This document shows, in pieces, positions 61,743 through 64,000 of a stretch of 64,000 bases of DNA. Source of the stretch: CAIWHR01 sp963724975 (GTDB taxonomy: Bacteria; Pseudomonadota; Gammaproteobacteria; Burkholderiales; Casimicrobiaceae); assembly GCA_963724975.1 (NCBI GenBank), contig CAVRXB010000002.1:62001-126000 (forward strand), given 5' to 3'. Numbering within the stretch: the first letter of the stretch is position 1; every line of letters starts with the position of its first letter. Both the position numbers and the translations under genes were made by a program. The notes below the pieces were generated by a model. That model was given only the letters and a program-made list of their open reading frames with translations, was not told the DNA's origin and made no database searches.

Positions 61743-64000
61743 ATGGGCGACATGCGGGAATTCGAATCGACGAGCACGCTCTTCGGCGGCAACGTGCCGT
61801 TCATCGAGGAGCAATACGAGCATTACCTCGCGAACCCGGCGTCGGTGCCGGCCGACTGGCGGAGCTATTTCGACTCGCTGCGCGGCGGCGCAGCCGATGT
61901 CGCGCATACGCCTGTGATCGAATCGTTCATCCGCCTCGGCAAGAGCCGCAAGGTCGCCGGCGCGATGGTCGACGCCGCGACGATGCACAAGCAGGTGCTC
62001 GTGCTGCAGCTGATCGGCAAATTCCGGACGCTCGGCATGTTCAACGCCGATCTCGATCCGTTGAAGCGGCAGGAAAAGCGCTACATCGCCGACCTCGACA
62101 TCGACTCGTATGGTTTCAGCGAAGCCGACATGGACACCGAGTTCGACGTCGGGTCGTTCAAGGCCGGCGCCGAGCGGATGCGTTTGCGCGATCTGATCCA
62201 GGCGCTTCGGGATACGTATTGCCGCACGTTCGGCGCCGAATACATGTACATCTCGGATACGCCGGTCAAGCGCTTTGTCCAGCAGCGCCTCGAGCCGATT
62301 CGCTCGCGGCCCATCTACACGACGGAGCAAAAACGCAAGATCCTCGAGCGCCTGACCGCTGCGGAAACGCTCGAGCGTTACTTGCACACGCGGTACGTCG
62401 GCCAGAAGCGTTTCTCGGTCGAAGGCGGCGAAACGCTGATCCCGATGCTCGATCACCTGATCCAGAAGGCGGGTGCAATCGGCGTCCAGGAGACGGTGAT
62501 CGGCATGGCGCACCGCGGCCGCCTCAACGTGCTCGTCAACACCTTCGGCAAGATGCCGGCCGATCTTTTCACCGAATTCGAGGGCAAGCACGCGCAGGAG
62601 CTCTCGGCCGGCGACGTGAAGTACCACCAGGGATTTTCGTCCGACGTGGTCACCCCCGGCGGACCGATGCACTTGACGCTCGCATTCAATCCGTCCCATC
62701 TCGAGGCGGTCGATCCGGTAGTCGAAGGCTCGGTGCGGGCGCGCCAGCACCGGCGCGGCGACGAGCCGGGCGATCAGGTGCTGCCCGTGCTGATCCACGG
62801 CGACGCGGCACTGGCCGGGCAGGGCGTCATCCAGGAAATCCTGAACATGGCGCAGACCCGCGGCTACTACACGGGAGGCACGATCCACATCGTGGTCAAC
62901 AATCAGATCGGATTCACGACGTCCGACCCGCGCGACACGCGAGGCACGCTGTATTGCACCGACATCGCGAAGATGGCGGAGGCGCCGATTTTCCACGTCA
63001 ACGCCGACGACCCCGAGGTGTGCCTGCTCGCGATCGAGCTGGCGATGGATTACCGGCATGAATTCCATCGCGACGTATTCATCGATCTCGTCTGTTTCCG
63101 TCGCCTCGGCCACAACGAAGCCGACGAGCCGATGATCACGCAGCCGCTCATGTACAAGCGGATCGCCCAGCATCCGGGCACGCGCAAGCTCTACGCGCAA
63201 GCACTCGAAGGCGAAGGCGTGCTGAAAGCCGACGAAGCCGATGCAATGATCGCGGCGTATCGGGCCGCGATGGACAAGGGCCAGCACACGAACACGACGA
63301 TCCTGTCGAATTACAAGCCGCCGTTCTCGGTCGATTGGTCGCGTTACAAAGGCCGCACGTGGACGGAGCCGTGCGACACGAAGGTGCCGATCGGCACGCT
63401 GAAGGCAGTTGCGAAGGCGGTCACCACCGTGCCCGAGGGATTCAAGGTCCATCCACGCGTCGAGCGCGTGCTCGCTGACCGCCGCGCGATGGGCGAGGGC
63501 AAGCTGCCGCTCGATTGGGGAATGGCCGAGACGCTCGCCTACGGCACGCTTCTGAATCAGGACATCGGCGTGCGGCTCTCGGGCGAAGACACGGGGCGCG
63601 GCACATTTTCGCACCGCCATTCGGTATTGCACGACCAGAAGCGGGAAAAGTGGGACTCCGGCACCTGGGTTCCGCTGGAGCACGTGAAGCCGGGCCAGCC
63701 GGAATTCGAGGTGATCGATTCGGTGCTGACCGAATACGGAGTTCTGGGCTTCGAATACGGCTATTCGACCTCGGATCCGCTGCGCATGGTGATCTGGGAA
63801 GCGCAGTTCGGCGATTTCGCCAACGGCGCGCAGGTCGTCATCGACCAGTTCATCGCTTCGGGCGAAGTGAAGTGGGGGCGCATCTGCGGCCTCGTGCTCC
63901 TGCTTCCGCACGGCTACGAAGGGCAGGGCCCGGAACATTCGTCGGCGCGCCCCGAGCGCTATCTGCAGCTTTGCGCCGAGCACAACATGCAAGTGTGCGT
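61743..64000 (+). CDS. sucA: 2-oxoglutarate dehydrogenase E1 component (partial)
   Basis: First 752 codons; the gene continues past the window. Thiamine-dependent decarboxylation of 2-oxoglutarate. The frame is open throughout. Landmarks: STLFGGNVPFIEEQYEHYLA (the E2/E3-binding N-terminal extension), RYVGQKRFSVEGGETLIPML, MAHRGRLNVLVN, HLTLAFNPSHLEAVDPVVEG, HGDAALAGQG, VVNNQIGFTTSDP and SGEDTGRGTFSHRHSVLHDQ. It follows gltA by 32 bases, the usual betaproteobacterial order. An internal ATG at 61752 is an alternative start. Confidence 0.96.
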   Translation, partial: MGDMREFESTSTLFGGNVPFIEEQYEHYLANPASVPADWRSYFDSLRGGAADVAHTPVIESFIRLGKSRKVAGAMVDAATMHKQVLVLQLIGKFRTLGMFNADLDPLKRQEKRYIADLDIDSYGFSEADMDTEFDVGSFKAGAERMRLRDLIQALRDTYCRTFGAEYMYISDTPVKRFVQQRLEPIRSRPIYTTEQKRKILERLTAAETLERYLHTRYVGQKRFSVEGGETLIPMLDHLIQKAGAIGVQETVIGMAHRGRLNVLVNTFGKMPADLFTEFEGKHAQELSAGDVKYHQGFSSDVVTPGGPMHLTLAFNPSHLEAVDPVVEGSVRARQHRRGDEPGDQVLPVLIHGDAALAGQGVIQEILNMAQTRGYYTGGTIHIVVNNQIGFTTSDPRDTRGTLYCTDIAKMAEAPIFHVNADDPEVCLLAIELAMDYRHEFHRDVFIDLVCFRRLGHNEADEPMITQPLMYKRIAQHPGTRKLYAQALEGEGVLKADEADAMIAAYRAAMDKGQHTNTTILSNYKPPFSVDWSRYKGRTWTEPCDTKVPIGTLKAVAKAVTTVPEGFKVHPRVERVLADRRAMGEGKLPLDWGMAETLAYGTLLNQDIGVRLSGEDTGRGTFSHRHSVLHDQKREKWDSGTWVPLEHVKPGQPEFEVIDSVLTEYGVLGFEYGYSTSDPLRMVIWEAQFGDFANGAQVVIDQFIASGEVKWGRICGLVLLLPHGYEGQGPEHSSARPERYLQLCAEHNMQVC

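Noticed and set aside
61515..63992. Long minus-strand open frame (about 825 codons)
   Set aside because: Antisense shadow of gltA and sucA, which are unmistakable on the plus strand.

Overview
The window reads as chromosomal DNA of a GC-rich betaproteobacterium, most likely Burkholderiales or a close relative. The strongest sign is the right end, where acnA, prpDCB, a CitE-like lyase and mdh diverge from gntR, sdhCDAB, sdhE, gltA and sucA, an arrangement typical of that group. Other betaproteobacterial marks are the entericidin, the YqjD/YqjE/YqjK set, TssQ and a GtrA/GT cluster. I saw no tRNA, rRNA, CRISPR array, insertion sequence or phage.

Layout. 1-7.9 kb: envelope and stress genes (phospholipase D-like lipoprotein, entericidin, DUF2231 protein, YqjD/E/K, Fe superoxide dismutase, sigma-54 activator, GlsB-like protein). 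7.9-14.6 kb, minus strand: sorbosone-dehydrogenase-like lipoprotein, SRPBCC protein, C45 acyltransferase and a large indolepyruvate ferredoxin oxidoreductase. 14.9-26.9 kb: a signalling island. A PP2C phosphatase and double-FHA protein diverge from a Hanks-type kinase. The kinase is followed on the plus strand by a TssQ-like lipoprotein, a carboxylesterase, RsbU/RsbW/RsbV-like partner-switching proteins, an ECF sigma factor, a membrane anti-sigma factor with a 28-fold GPGAQ tail, a HExxH/propeller/beta-barrel protein and a PrsW-like protease. 26.9-36.8 kb: a pentad-repeat protein, an Arc/DUF1648/SPFH operon, a Do-family protease, two secreted proteins of unknown function, a QseBC/PmrAB-like two-component pair and msrB. 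36.9-46.2 kb: MFS, SDR, GST and methyltransferase genes, a glycosyltransferase cluster, ttcA, a ParA-like ATPase and a small lipoprotein. 46.3-64 kb: the TCA and methylcitrate gene cluster, divided by a control region at 55.7-55.94 kb with two opposed sigma-70-like promoters.

How the genes work together. The right third encodes citrate synthase, aconitase, the start of 2-oxoglutarate dehydrogenase, succinate dehydrogenase and malate dehydrogenase, plus the 2-methylcitrate cycle for propionyl-CoA; the divergent GntR/HutC-type regulator is the obvious candidate controller. The signalling island could join cytoplasmic partner switching to an envelope-sensing ECF sigma circuit in which the PrsW-like protease cuts the anti-sigma factor. 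That is a hypothesis from gene order and known families, and it is the most interesting proposal here.

Caution on quality: seven genes, including gltA, are interrupted by single-base frameshifts (nine in all, eight of them apparent one-base insertions). They look more like sequence or assembly errors than real decay. For those genes I give the span of the restored gene and say where the frame changes.
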